A stretch of DNA of 19,688 bases, from assembly GCA_027596195.1 (NCBI GenBank), contig JADGJG010000444.1:1-19688 (forward strand). Reading direction: 5' to 3'. The stretch comes from Podochytrium sp. JEL0797 (lineage: Eukaryota > Chytridiomycota > Chytridiomycetes > Chytridiales > Chytriomycetaceae). Position numbers and translations under genes: made by a program. The notes below the pieces were generated by a model. It did no database searches. It was given only the letters and a program-made list of their open reading frames with translations, and was not told where the DNA came from. Positions 1-9,040 of the stretch are shown piece by piece. Position 1 is the stretch's first letter; each line of letters opens with the position of its first letter.

Positions 1-75
1 ATCCATGCCAAGCGTGTGACGATCCAGCCAAAGGACATTCAGTTGGCGCGTCGTTTGCGTGGAGAGAGATCTTGA
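1..75 (+). CDS. H3: Histone H3, C-terminal end (partial)
   Basis: Frame 1 reads IHAKRVTIQPKDIQLARRLR, then GERS and TGA at 73-75. This is the end of the histone-fold alpha-3 helix and C-terminus of core histone H3, which packages nuclear DNA with H4. The gene is cut by the left edge of the window. Gln after TI (Met in animal H3) and the RLRGERS ending fit fungal H3 forms. I see no stem-loop of the replication-dependent metazoan type after the stop; an AATAAA lies 45 bases downstream, so the mRNA is probably polyadenylated. Identification is certain; the H3 variant cannot be told from this piece. Confidence 0.96.
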   Translation: MHAKRVTIQPKDIQLARRLRGERS

Positions 76-119
76 ATTGTTGTCGTATTTTAGCTTTTGC
101 CGTGTTGTTGTATGTTTGG

Positions 120-125
120 AATAAA
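120..125 (+). terminator. Poly(A) signal of histone H3
   Basis: AATAAA sits 45 bases after the H3 stop codon, in a T-rich stretch. It fits a normal polyadenylated 3' end for this histone gene. Confidence 0.55.
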
Positions 126-185
126 GAAGGAGTTTTAAATATGTCTGTTATTTTTCTATCTAATTAGTATGTGATTATATGAAGA

Positions 186-221
186 GGGCAGTCCAGGGGT
201 GCTATGCACACCTGGGGCAGT
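186..221. repeat. Small hairpin flanked by GGGCAGT direct repeats
   Basis: CCAGGGGTG (193-201) and CACACCTGG (207-215) can pair over 8 of 9 bases around a 5-nt loop. A GGGCAGT copy overlaps or abuts each side (186-192 and 215-221). The element lies in the 295-bp gap between H3 and bL17m, where I see no gene. It could be a regulatory site or chance; no function is assigned. Confidence 0.3.
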
Positions 222-370
222 CGCTGTTGAGTGTTGGTTCTTTTCTCGGTTTTTTGCGAAATCTGCGGAAAAAAGCAAAAATGAAGGTCAGGCCCACCCC
301 CTAGCCAGGCAACCGGCGCATTCACCTCTGTCCCCTTACTCACACACATCCGTTTCCTTTTCTTCTCGAA

Positions 371-1547
371 ATGCAGCATGGCCGACGCATCTGGGAGAAG
401 AAAATGACGCAGTCCTTGTTCCACAACAAGACGCAGCTCGCGAACCAAATCACGGACTTGATCACGCATGGACGCATCACCACAACTGTGCCAAAAGCAA
501 AGATTCTGAAGCATTATGCTGATCAGGTGTGTTTACGGGCTTTGACGGGCAGCGTGGGCGGAGGGGGTGTTTTGATGAGAGGGTACCTCGAAAAGCGCTA
601 ACCCAGTTTTTCATTTTCTCCTTCCTCCATTGTGCTTCAAGGTGGTCAACCTCGCAAAAGAAAACAACATGAAGAGAATGAGAGAAGCCGTTTTCGTAAG
701 TCTCAAACCCCAAAATCCCCCCACTCCTCCCTCCACACTCACCCCCCCTCCCCTCTCTCAGCAACCCGAAACAACCCTCCCCAAACTCCAACTCCTGGCC
801 GCCCGATACAAAGACCGACACGGCGGATACACCCGTCTCACCCTCTCCGGCTACAACCGCGCCGGTTCCGACCGCGCCCCACTCGCCACGGTCGAGTACA
901 TCAACAGCCCCACAGACTCGGTCCGTTTCCTCGCGTCGAAATACCTTCCCAAAGTCCAATCCGACCTGTCGACTCTCCGCGCTCAAAAGTACACTTCGCA
1001 AGAGATTGTGCTCGAGGACCCGATGAACCCTGGAACTCTCGTCACCGTCGTGCAACGAACCCTTCGTGCGGATGTGTCGTCGAAGCAGATTAAGCAGTTG
1101 GGAACAAAAGAGCGGTTCCTCCAAAACACGGTCAACAAGTTTGAACGCAGTTTGTCCACGTTCGAGGCGGCACGTGTGTACGAGGTGGAGTATTTGAAGA
1201 CGGTGGAGGTCAAGAATGAGGCTAAGGCGTTGGCCAAGTTGAGGGTGTTGCAGGCGCAGGTGGATTCGATGGATGCAAAGGATCGTGGTGGGTTTGTGGT
1301 GGCGTTTAATGAGAAGATGGCGGGAGATGTTTCGAGGGTTTTGAGGATGGATGCGGCGGGGGATTTGTTTTGGGAGAAGGCGGCGGTGCTTGAGGAGGTG
1401 GCAGAAACCGGAGCTGCTGAATCATCAGGTGGGGAGATGGCTGGTCGTAAAGCGGAGGTGCCAGTGGAGGACGGGGAAAAGGCTGCTCCGACAAAGGGAG
1501 CTATTTCGATGATGTCTCGCATGATGAAGAAGGCGTTCAAATTTTAA
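371..1547 (+). CDS. MRPL17: Mitochondrial large-subunit ribosomal protein bL17m
   Basis: Exons are 371-526, 642-695 and 762-1547, giving 331 aa; the introns begin GTGTGT and GTAAGT and end CAAG and TCAG. The first 130 or so residues follow the bacterial L17 fold: an N-terminal MQHGRR..., then LITHGRITTTVPKAKILK, and the family-typical ARYKDRHGGYTRLTLSGYNR followed by APLATVEYI. L17 lies near the peptide exit tunnel of the mitochondrial large subunit. The start is the first ATG in frame and matches the usual M-[RKQ]-H-[GR] beginning. Bacterial L17 is about 120 aa; here a charged, partly helical extension of some 190 residues follows and ends in a basic MMKKAFKF tail, as is common for fungal mitochondrial ribosomal proteins. 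The protein acts in the mitochondrial matrix; its targeting signal is not obvious beyond the basic N-terminus. Identification is strong; the extension has no recognised domain. Confidence 0.9.
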
Positions 1548-1557
1548 AAAATCGAAT

Positions 1558-1563
1558 AATAAA
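1558..1563 (+). terminator. Poly(A) signal of the bL17m gene
   Basis: AATAAA lies 11 bases after the bL17m stop. It is just upstream of the next reading frame, so the two genes are nearly abutting. Confidence 0.45.
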
Positions 1564-1586
1564 GTTCGTGACAAATATCGAATGAG

Positions 1587-2271
1587 ACCAAAACCCACAT
1601 CCATCTCAACCTCGACCCCCAAACTCCTCAACCCAATTCCCGGGTCCTCTTCTCGACTGTTCCCTCTCGACATGAGGATCGATTCCCCGAGCTCCACATC
1701 CAAAAAACCACCATCGACGCTCTCCCCTCTCCCACCCCACCTCGATCCAATCCCAAACGCGTCGAATCCCCATCCGAAATCCAAACGGTCGAGTCATACC
1801 AAAACCGCGTTATTGGGGTCCACGAAACCGCTGTCGAAAATCGCACCGTCGGCGGAACCAAATTTGCCACCACCCGCCGCCATGGACATGCATATTCCCA
1901 AGAAAGCCATTATACCAGCTATCAGAAAAGTTCTGAACGACTCTCTTGAATCCTCTGCACCTGCAAGCAAAATCCCAGTCGTCATCAAATTCCGCGACGG
2001 AACGCGAACCAAACTTCTTGTCGACCCAGACACGCACTTGGTTCGAGTTGTGCGTGAAAAGTTGGTTCAAAAGTATGGCAAGGTAAAGGGAAACGAAATG
2101 TCGTTTTTCTCGCATGGTGCCAAGCGGGCAGCGAACGGGGAGGAAGAGGTGGATGGAATCTCGGACAAGGCGACTTCGCATTTGCCCATTCGTCTCGATT
2201 CGGTCGAGTTTATGGGACTCATCGCGTCGGACATATTTGACGCGAACGGCGGGTTGATTTTCGTAGAATAA
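1587..2271 (+). CDS. Unrecognised small protein, possible beta-grasp (ubiquitin-like) C-terminus; 5' end unresolved
   Basis: I do not recognise this gene. The C-terminal part (1979-2271) is clearly coding: VIKFRDGTRTKLLVDPDTH, then REKLVQKYGKVKGNEMSFF and an ending DANGGLIFVE. A strand-turn-strand-helix layout there resembles a ubiquitin-like fold, but this is inference. Upstream, codon choice (third-position C, as in bL17m) favours the frame of 1584/1587, which reads RVIGVHETAVENRTVGGTKF and later YSQESHYTSYQK. It joins the C-terminal part through a likely 49-nt intron, 1930-1978 (GTTCTG...CCCAG), giving SYQK-I-VIKF. That frame has no ATG after the TGA at 1569. A one-frame alternative from ATG 1582 (229 aa) is open but its first 100 residues are P/S/T-rich and look like an off-frame reading. 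A third option is ATG 1882, in a GCCGCCATGG context (129 aa). Only 34 bases separate ATG 1582 from the bL17m stop. Confidence 0.55.
1930..1978 (+). other. Predicted 49-nt intron in the unrecognised gene
   Basis: The sequence begins GTTCTG and ends AATCCCAG. Removing it joins the upstream frame with genome-like codon use to the certain downstream frame. Donors with T at +3 are used elsewhere in this window (DIS3, TMEM18, MET17), so the donor is acceptable though not strong. If translation instead starts at ATG 1582 or 1882, this segment is coding. Confidence 0.5.
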
Positions 2272-2272
2272 A
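2267..2272 (+). terminator. AATAAA overlapping the stop codon
   Basis: The stop codon TAA (2269-2271) is embedded in AATAAA. It is a candidate poly(A) signal and would give a very short 3' UTR before the convergent autophagy-receptor gene, whose stop is 139 bases away. Confidence 0.4.
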
Positions 2273-2410
2273 TGATGTTTAACACTTATTTTTTACACTG
2301 AAAAAGGATAGAAAAGTATACAAAAAACTCTCAAAGCACGTTGCGACAAACACCAACAAAATCAACACCCCAAAACACCCTTGGGCATACCCTCCCTCCC
2401 GTCTCCCCCA

Positions 2411-5400
2411 TCAAAACAACTCTCTCCAATTGGTAATATCATGCGCCCCATCCTCCTCGTCCACAACCCCTCTGACCGCCAACTCCTCCGTCACAGCCAC
2501 CAAATCCCCCGCATGCTTCTTCAACAACACCACATTCAACTCAGCATCCTCGAACCCCATCTCAAACAACGTCACCTGCTGCACTGCGTACTCGTCCGCA
2601 TTGTCGTCGGAAAACGAAACAGGAACCAGCGTTGTGAGACTGCTCTTGCGGCGTGGGACCTTCGTTGATGTCGTCTTGGTGGTGGTGTCCGGGAACGATC
2701 CGGGGAACGCAACGTCATTGTCGTTGGCCTGCGTCTCGTGAGACACAGTCGAAGCAATCGATCCACGAGACGAGGATCCAGAGCCAGAGCCAGACGCCTC
2801 ATCGCCGTGGTTTCTCTCCTCCGCGGCCAAAGCGGCAGCAACAGCCAAATCCGCCTCCACCACGTCCCTGAACGAAACAGCCGGAGCCTTCATCTTCTTC
2901 CACCCCGCCGTCGCCGTCTCAGCAACGGCAACAGCCTTCTGCACCTTCACGACACCGCCCTTCTTGACATCCACGCGGTTGAACCAGTGCTCCGCGTCGT
3001 GCACGTCTTTGGCGGACGCGATACAGTCGCCGCAGAGGTCGAACGAGCAGTCGGCGCATGTGTATCGGTGTCCAACGATCGAGGAGATGCCGCACGAGTT
3101 GCAGCGCTGGTTGGGGTGGAGTTGGGAGGAGGAGTCGAGTTGCGAAAACGTGGCGTGATGGTGGGTTTGGTTGGGGTTGGTGAAGCAGGTCTCGCAAAAG
3201 TCTTGTTTTGCCAGAAGAATGAAAGAAATGTTAACAAGTTTCTCTCAAAACAAGTCAAGAAAAAAGACACTCACCAAAGTCGGGACACGCGCCACACTTG
3301 AACCTCTTCCCCACAAACCCTCTCTCCCCACACCCATCACACCCAATCCCGTTCCACACCTCCCCAACTCTCGCACGCTGCACCACCGCAGTCGCATCAG
3401 ATTCGGCCTTCACGACCGCAAAAGCATGTTCGGGATCGTGAACTGTGTCTTTGGTGGCCACACACGCGCTGCAGAGGTCGTAATCGGGACACTGCAAACA
3501 CTTGTGGCGGTCTCCCACGATGCCGCGCACGTTGCACGCGTCACAGTAGATGGTCTTGTGGATCGCGCTCCAGCTGTCGAGTTGGGAAAAGCCGTGGGCG
3601 GGTGGGTGGGACACGTCGGCTGTATTGGAGAAGCAGGTCGAGCAAAGGTCTAAGGGAAACAAATTGTCAGGAATCTGCGGAGGGAGAAAGGGGTGTTGGT
3701 GGCTAAAAAAAAACTCACCATAATCGTGACACTCCAAACACTTGAACCTCGTTCCTGAGAACCCCTGCGTCGAACAACCATGACAAACAACCCCACCCCA
3801 CGTCTCCACCGTCCTCTTGGCCGCTTTCAACGCAAGTCGCTTTCTCTCTACAACAGCCACCCCGGCGCTCAAGCTCGCAACCTCCATCAACGCATGCTCC
3901 GAATGCTTCCCGGCATCACGACACTTGGCACACAAATCGAAATCGGGACACGTGAGACACTTGAACCGGTCGCCAACGATTCCCACCATTTCGCATCCGT
4001 CGCAAATCACTGTTTTGAAAATCTGCGACCACGACTGGAGAGCAAAGAAGGAGTTGTGCGTTGGGGAATGGGGTGGGATCTTCATGGGGTCCATGAAGCA
4101 GGTCGAGCACAAATCTGGGATGTGGGGGACAATGGGGGTTAGCGGCGGAACGCGGTGCGAGGAAAAAACGAATTACCATAATCCAAACAATCGCAGCACT
4201 TGTAACGCATACCGACAAAGTTTCTCTCATTGCATCCGTTGCACGCGACCCCCATCCACTGAATCCCCTGCGGATTCGCCTCGTCCGCGACTTCTTGCGA
4301 ACTGCCTTCCCCACGTTGTTCGTGGTGCTGCGCGTGACTCGCGCCGCGGTGGTGGTGGCGGTGGTGTTTGTGCGAGTTCTGGCTGCAGCCGTGGTGCTTG
4401 TGCTGTCTCGCGTCAGGAACGACGGGTGGTGGTGGCACCATGGGAGGCGGGATCACGTGTGGAAGCTGTCCAGGGAACTGACCATGCATGGCAAAAGGAG
4501 GGGGCATTGGGTGGTGGTGACTGGTTTGGAAAGAAGGGTGGTGGGGGAACGACCCGGGTGGTGGAGGAGCCATCCATGCGTGGTGTGGAGGTGGGGCATG
4601 GAATGGGTGGTTCGGAAACATGCCATGAGGACGCAACCAATGCGCCTTCATTTCTTCACGGTGCGCTTCCATTTGCTCCTGGTGTTGTTGCATTGCGGAT
4701 TCGTGCTGCAACATGCGTTGTTCAAAAGTGGGTTCCGTCGCATTGGTCGTGGTGGGTGTTATCTCGGGACCGGAGCGGGTAGAAGTTGTCGAAGTGGAGG
4801 AAGTGGAAGAAGTGGTGAAGGAGGAACCCAAGACTTGTCCCGTGGGTCCTTCGATCGTCAAGCCAAAGTTGTACCCCGACAAAGTTTCTGGAATGCGTTC
4901 TACGAGGAGAGGGATGAGCTGAGGGTTCGCCTCGATGCGGGAAAGGAGTTCGTTCAACAGCGGAGAGACTTGTTCGCAAAACACAGTGGCGTCGTCTTGT
5001 TGAGCGGGTGGGTGGGAATGTTCTTGGGTGGAGGAGACTGATGGCGGAGTTTTTGGTGTGGAAACGACAGGTGGCTCGAGAACGACACGAGTCGTGGAAG
5101 GACTCGGTGACGCAGGTGGTTGCTCAGCAACAACAACGGGGGCGGGGATCAACGGCGTTGATGAAGAAGACGAGATGAAGGAAGCATTCAGAGAAGAAGC
5201 CGCCGTCGAGGTCGAGATGACAGCCTCCTCGAAAGGCTCGCTTGCAGTCACGCTGGGTGAGTCATTGGGTGGCGCAGCCGCCTCCTCCTCCACAGCGACA
5301 GCCACGTCATCGGCAAGCACGGGCGCTTCCGACACGGTCGATTCAACAGCCTCAAAATCCGATTCGTTGACGGACTCGGATGGGACCTGAACGAGTTCGG

Positions 5401-6453
5401 CTTGATCCAAAACGGAAGGCTCCGCCACCGCATCGACTGACACGACGCTCTCGGGTGCGCGTGGAACGGATGGCTCGACGGCGTCCGAGAATTCCGTGTC
5501 AGCAATAGCCGAGGCGCCGAGCTCCAACGAGGCCTCGGACATGGCGCGGGGGCGGTGGGAGATGTTCGGGTTGGTGGATACCTCAGAATGGACTTGGGTG
5601 TCTGACGAGAGAAGCACGGACTTTGAGATGGATTCAATGAGATGGTCCATGATGGGGTCGAGGAAGGGGTTCTGTGAGAGAGCAATGAACAAAAACAGAA
5701 AATAGAGATTGGGGTGGCGTGGTTGTTTTGACACGTTTAGATGGGAGACTGCACTGCACCTCGCTGCTCATGACGGAGGGATGGTCGCTCACGGTGTCGA
5801 GCATGTTGTCGTAGATGGCCTCGACGCTTTGGACGCTCGCGACGCCGTCGTCGTCGTCTTTTTGTTCTTTTGGAACGAGGGTTGTGCTGCGAAGAAGCGA
5901 GTTTGTGGCGACGTCGAAAATGTCGCTGTCGTGCGAAGAGGCGTCGCTTTCGCTGTCTTCGTCTTCTTGGCCGTGCGTCGACGAGGCGCCGCGCGACGAC
6001 ACGACTTCGAAGCCGTCCGAGTCAGAGTCGCCGTCTTGTTCCAGCGCAGCCTGCACAGCCACGTCGCGCACGTGGAGCCGAAGCACGCCGCCGCCAAAGA
6101 GGAGCAGTGCGACGTCGCTGTTACAATGTGTTAGCTGATGTGGTGTGTCTCGCTGCCCCACGATTCCCGCATGCCCTGGCCACGCCTGCGCCACACCTAG
6201 GCAGGCCTAGCCATCCCGCACGTAGTCACACATACCCGTCGTTGCGCACCGGCGTAGTAACTCCGCCCGCCCCGATCGCCTCGACGGCAATGCTCGCAGC
6301 CACCCCCAGCCCAAACAAGCCGCGCAGCTTCGCCAGCAGCGCCTCGAGTGATCCGTCGTCCTGGTTCCACGCAAACCTTCGCAGGCTTCCGCCGCTCGAG
6401 GCGTGCGAGGCCTTGACGACAATCTGTTTTGCCGAAGTGGCACTCTGTTGCAT
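2411..6453 (-). CDS. p62/NBR1-like selective autophagy receptor with PB1, six ZZ zinc fingers and UBA
   Basis: Six exons: 6453-6236, 6117-5760, 5671-4177, 4114-3719, 3649-3275, 3201-2411, giving 1210 aa with all phases consistent. PB1 spans about 9-92 (KQIVVKAS, RRFAWNQDDGSLEALLAKL, LRLHVRDV) and is split by an intron with a GTATGT donor; the basic side is kept, but the usual acidic OPCA loop is weak, so head-to-tail polymerisation is uncertain. An acidic DSDSDGFEVV at 103-112 resembles an LC3/Atg8-interacting motif (F109-V112), and the C-terminus TNWRELF offers a second W-x-x-L candidate. Residues 190-660 are Ser/Thr/Pro/His-rich and disordered-looking. Six ZZ zinc fingers follow from C669 to about 1021, then a linker and a UBA near 1153-1190 (FEMGFEDAELNVVLL) that would bind ubiquitin. 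I find no four-tryptophan (FW) domain, so the layout is nearer p62/SQSTM1 than classical NBR1. Family role: links ubiquitinated cargo to the autophagosome in the cytosol. ATG 6453 is the nearest in-frame start before PB1; an upstream in-frame start cannot be excluded. Confidence 0.88.
2945..4245 (-). repeat. Three tandem two-ZZ units with introns at equivalent positions
   Basis: The ZZ domains alternate between two types. ZZ1, ZZ3 and ZZ5 carry G-[VI]-x-C-x-G-C and F-[VS]-G-x-R-[YF]-K-C. ZZ2, ZZ4 and ZZ6 carry C-[DN]-x-C and IVG-[DH]-R with a pre-DLC core. Each odd ZZ is interrupted by a phase-1 intron just before DLC/DFC (introns 4115-4176, 3650-3718 and 3202-3274). The exons between them are 396 and 375 nt, both symmetrical (1-1), and each encodes half of one odd ZZ, a whole even ZZ and half of the next odd ZZ. 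This is what duplication of an exon with its flanking intron would leave. Confidence 0.8.
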
Positions 6454-6784
6454 TTGATTTCTTTTTTGTGTGAGGTCGAAAAATGCGCCGCTTTTTTTGT
6501 ATTCCGCGTGGAGGAGGCAAGCTTCGCCGCAACCTTCTCCACGCGTGTCTTTTTTCATCTGATCCACTTCTGGAGAAAGGATCGAAACTGTTCCACAGCG
6601 ACTACCAAGAAAAAACAATAGCGAATGCACACTCATGGAGAGCCGACACAGAAAAAAGAGATAAAATCCCTCAGTCTTATCCGAAAAGGGATTACATTCA
6701 GAACGAGAATGGAGAACAATGGGCTGAAAAAATTCCCTTAACCGGCGACCCCCCCACCCCCCACCCCACTGGCCACATTCAGAA
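6454..6784. promoter_or_regulatory. Shared divergent promoter region, autophagy receptor / cyclin Y
   Basis: This 331-bp gap separates two outward-facing start codons, so it should hold the promoters and 5' UTRs of both genes. It contains a 13-bp inverted repeat with one mismatch (CGCGTGGAGGAGG at 6505-6517, CCTTCTCCACGCG at 6533-6545). ACGCGT at 6541-6546 matches the MluI cell-cycle box bound by MBF-type factors in fungi. The motif is short, and another copy at 9180 lies downstream of a gene, so regulation is only suggested. A C-rich run is found at about 6750-6770. Confidence 0.5.
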
Positions 6785-9040
6785 ATGGGAAACCACAACT
6801 CTGTTGGCACCGTCGCGTCTGCGGCTCAGCCCCGCCTCTCTGTCAAATCCCTTGGCCGGAAAGAGCGGACACCTGCACCAGCTCCTACGAAACGCGACTC
6901 CAAAACCCTGAGCACGCGACCCATCAGCCGACCAAATTCCTTCCCCGTAGCTCGATCCATGTCAAAAAGCCCCAGCGAAAAGGACCCAGAGAAAGAAACG
7001 GAAACCCCGCAACGGCACAAAGATCGGATGGTGCCGCTGGAGGATCTCGTTGTTGTCAACGTTTCGACTGTGCCAACCACTCCTGACGCGAGACCAAGTG
7101 ATAAAGGCGAATCTCATGTTCCCCCAGATGTTGTGATTGTGTTGCCTACGCGTTCAACGGGTTTGAAATTTTACGAATTCACCAAGTTCGAAGCGCGTTC
7201 GTGAACTGAATCGAATAACTGAACTAGGCGAAGACCAGCTGACCCCCAAATCAACAAAATCAATTTCAAAGAAACAAGAAGTAGGGTTGGGAAGGTCTGC
7301 AAGCGTGAATGTTGCCGGAGGCAAGGTGGGCGTTCCATCCATAACAAACACACCCGATGCCGAAAGTCAAAGAATGGAAGGTCAGTCAGAAGGAACCTAG
7401 TGTCCTGTTTTCTTCCACCTTTTACACCCAGCTTAATCTTCTTATTTCATTCGGCCCCCCACCCCAAAGTCCACTCGGTCGCCTGCCTCAACACAAACTC
7501 CTCCTTCGCCACATCAAGACACTCCAACAACTCCAACGACTCGTACCTCAAAGTCCAAAACAACCTCTCGGCCATGAAATCCGGCGGAAGCTCTACCATT
7601 TCACGAACACTCTCGCGTCGACACCAATACGTGAGCTCCGGGAGCTTCATCATGTCCCCCATGATTACACAAGCCGTTGAAGACCTCGAAAAACTCCGAA
7701 CACATACCCCGTTGTCGTCGAGTCTGTTTGCGCAAACGACAGGGTCCGAAACGAGTAACTCGAGTGGTGGCCGTGCGAGGTCGAGTAACTTGAAAGACGG
7801 GAAACTCGTGCCGCCCGCTTTGCCACCCAAAGACGTTGGAATCGCGTCTCCACTTGCACAACCACCACTGAACGAAGTTTTATCAACGTCCTTGTCGTCG
7901 TTTGAAACCCCGACCAAGCAGTTGCCCGATATTGGGGAAAGCATTGCCGCGTTGGCGGCGGTGGCTAAACTCAAAATGGCGCAGGCCAAGAAAAAGAGCG
8001 AGAGGTTGCGAAATATGGAGGCTAAGGGGAAACGAGCGGGGGCTGTGGGTCCGAAAGAACGAATCCGGGGAAGTATTTCGGTGGCGTATGAGACGGAGTT
8101 TCATGGCGAGGCCATGTTGCACAAGTTCAATTCTTGTTCAACGTTGTTTATTGATTCTACTTTGACGAATGCGGATCTTCAAAAGACCCTCCGATGGTGA
8201 GTCGTTTTTTTGGGAATGTGGACTCTGCCTTTTGTTGATGAAACATGCATTTAGTGTGGCCACTGCTCTCGCCATAAATATTCGCAGAAACAATGAACTC
8301 AACAACTTGCACACGTACGACATCTTTTCAGAGAAATTGAGACCACTTTCGGTAACAACCAAGCTCTTTTTCCACAATTAAAAAAACTCAACCTTTTAAA
8401 CAAACACAGCAACACATTCAATTCTACCAACGAATCCTCTCCGAAGAAGATATTTACAAATTCTTGGATTGCATCTTCCAAGCAGCCGAACTGAGCGCCG
8501 AATGTGCCGTCATCACCCTCGTCTACATTGAACGAATGCTCATCAACACAGGCGTGACACTACATTCGTGCAACTGGGCCCGAATCGTGCTCGGTAGTTT
8601 ACTCCTGGCCAGCAAAGTGTGGGACGATCACGCAGTTTGGAATATCGATTTTTGCCAAATCTTTCCCGACATTGTCGTCAAAGACATGTGAGTTTTTTTT
8701 ACTTCCAGAAAAAAAAGGGGTTTTATAGACTCAGCTTTTTTGTTCAAGGAACGAGCTCGAACGATGGTACATGTCCGCCATCCAATACAATGTTTCCGTC
8801 AAAGCCTCCGTGTACGCTCGATACTATTTCGAGCTCCGCGACCTCTTGGACATTGACACGCGAGTGTGGACCTCCAAACCGCTCGTGACGCCCGAAATTT
8901 CACAGAGCACGGCGGTTCCCACAATTAACCTCGAGGCATCGAATAATACAGCGAATGAGGGTAGCGGGGCGGCGTTGACTCCGGGGAATTTGGCGGTAGA
9001 GAAGGGGCCGGGGATTCGACGATCGAGAAGTTTTCGGTGA
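6785..9040 (+). CDS. CCNY: Cyclin-Y-like protein (N-myristoylated cyclin)
   Basis: Exons: 6785-7160 (end uncertain), 7228-7380, 7470-8196, 8255-8351, 8410-8687 and 8749-9040, about 640 aa. The C-terminal 220 residues follow animal cyclin Y closely: FNSCSTLFIDST, LRCVATALAINIR, YDIFSEKLRPLS, ECAVITLVYIERML, then NWARIVLGSLLLASKVWDDH, MNELERWYMSAIQYNVSVKA and VYARYYFELRDL. Family knowledge: cyclin Y partners the CDK14/CDK16 (PFTAIRE/PCTAIRE) kinases and is anchored at membranes by N-myristoylation. Here the first residues are MGNHNS, a good myristoylation start, which supports joining the 5' exons to the cyclin box. The N-terminal 400 residues are Ser/Pro/Lys-rich and disordered-looking, much longer than in animals (human protein 341 aa). 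The first intron is the weak point: 7161-7227 (GTTTGA...CTAG, 67 nt) keeps the frame, but 7197-7227 (31 nt) and 7133-7193 (61 nt) also do. The second intron uses GTCAGT. The cyclin box is certain, the first junction is not. Confidence 0.88.
7161..7227 (+). other. Predicted first intron of the cyclin-Y-like gene (ambiguous ends)
   Basis: A frame change is required between 7160 and 7230: the first exon frame meets TGA at 7202-7204 and the next exon, reading EDQLTPKSTKS, is in another frame. GTTTGA at 7161 with CTAG at 7226 gives 67 nt and a branch-like AACTGAAC near the 3' end. The length matches its neighbours better than the 31-nt alternative. Other compatible pairs exist, so the exact ends are uncertain although an intron is nearly sure. 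Confidence 0.5.

Noticed and set aside
477..1124. 215-codon minus-strand frame over bL17m
   Set aside because: It is antisense to a confirmed gene, with no motif, and arises from the codon bias of bL17m.
3817..4782. 321-codon plus-strand frame over the autophagy receptor
   Set aside because: It is a shadow of the zinc-finger and proline-rich exons on the other strand; the composition is low-complexity.
4139..5734. A separate protein beginning at an ATG at 5734 (531 aa)
   Set aside because: The first 21 residues are intron sequence. A frame-perfect intron (5672-5759) joins this exon to the PB1 exons of the same gene.
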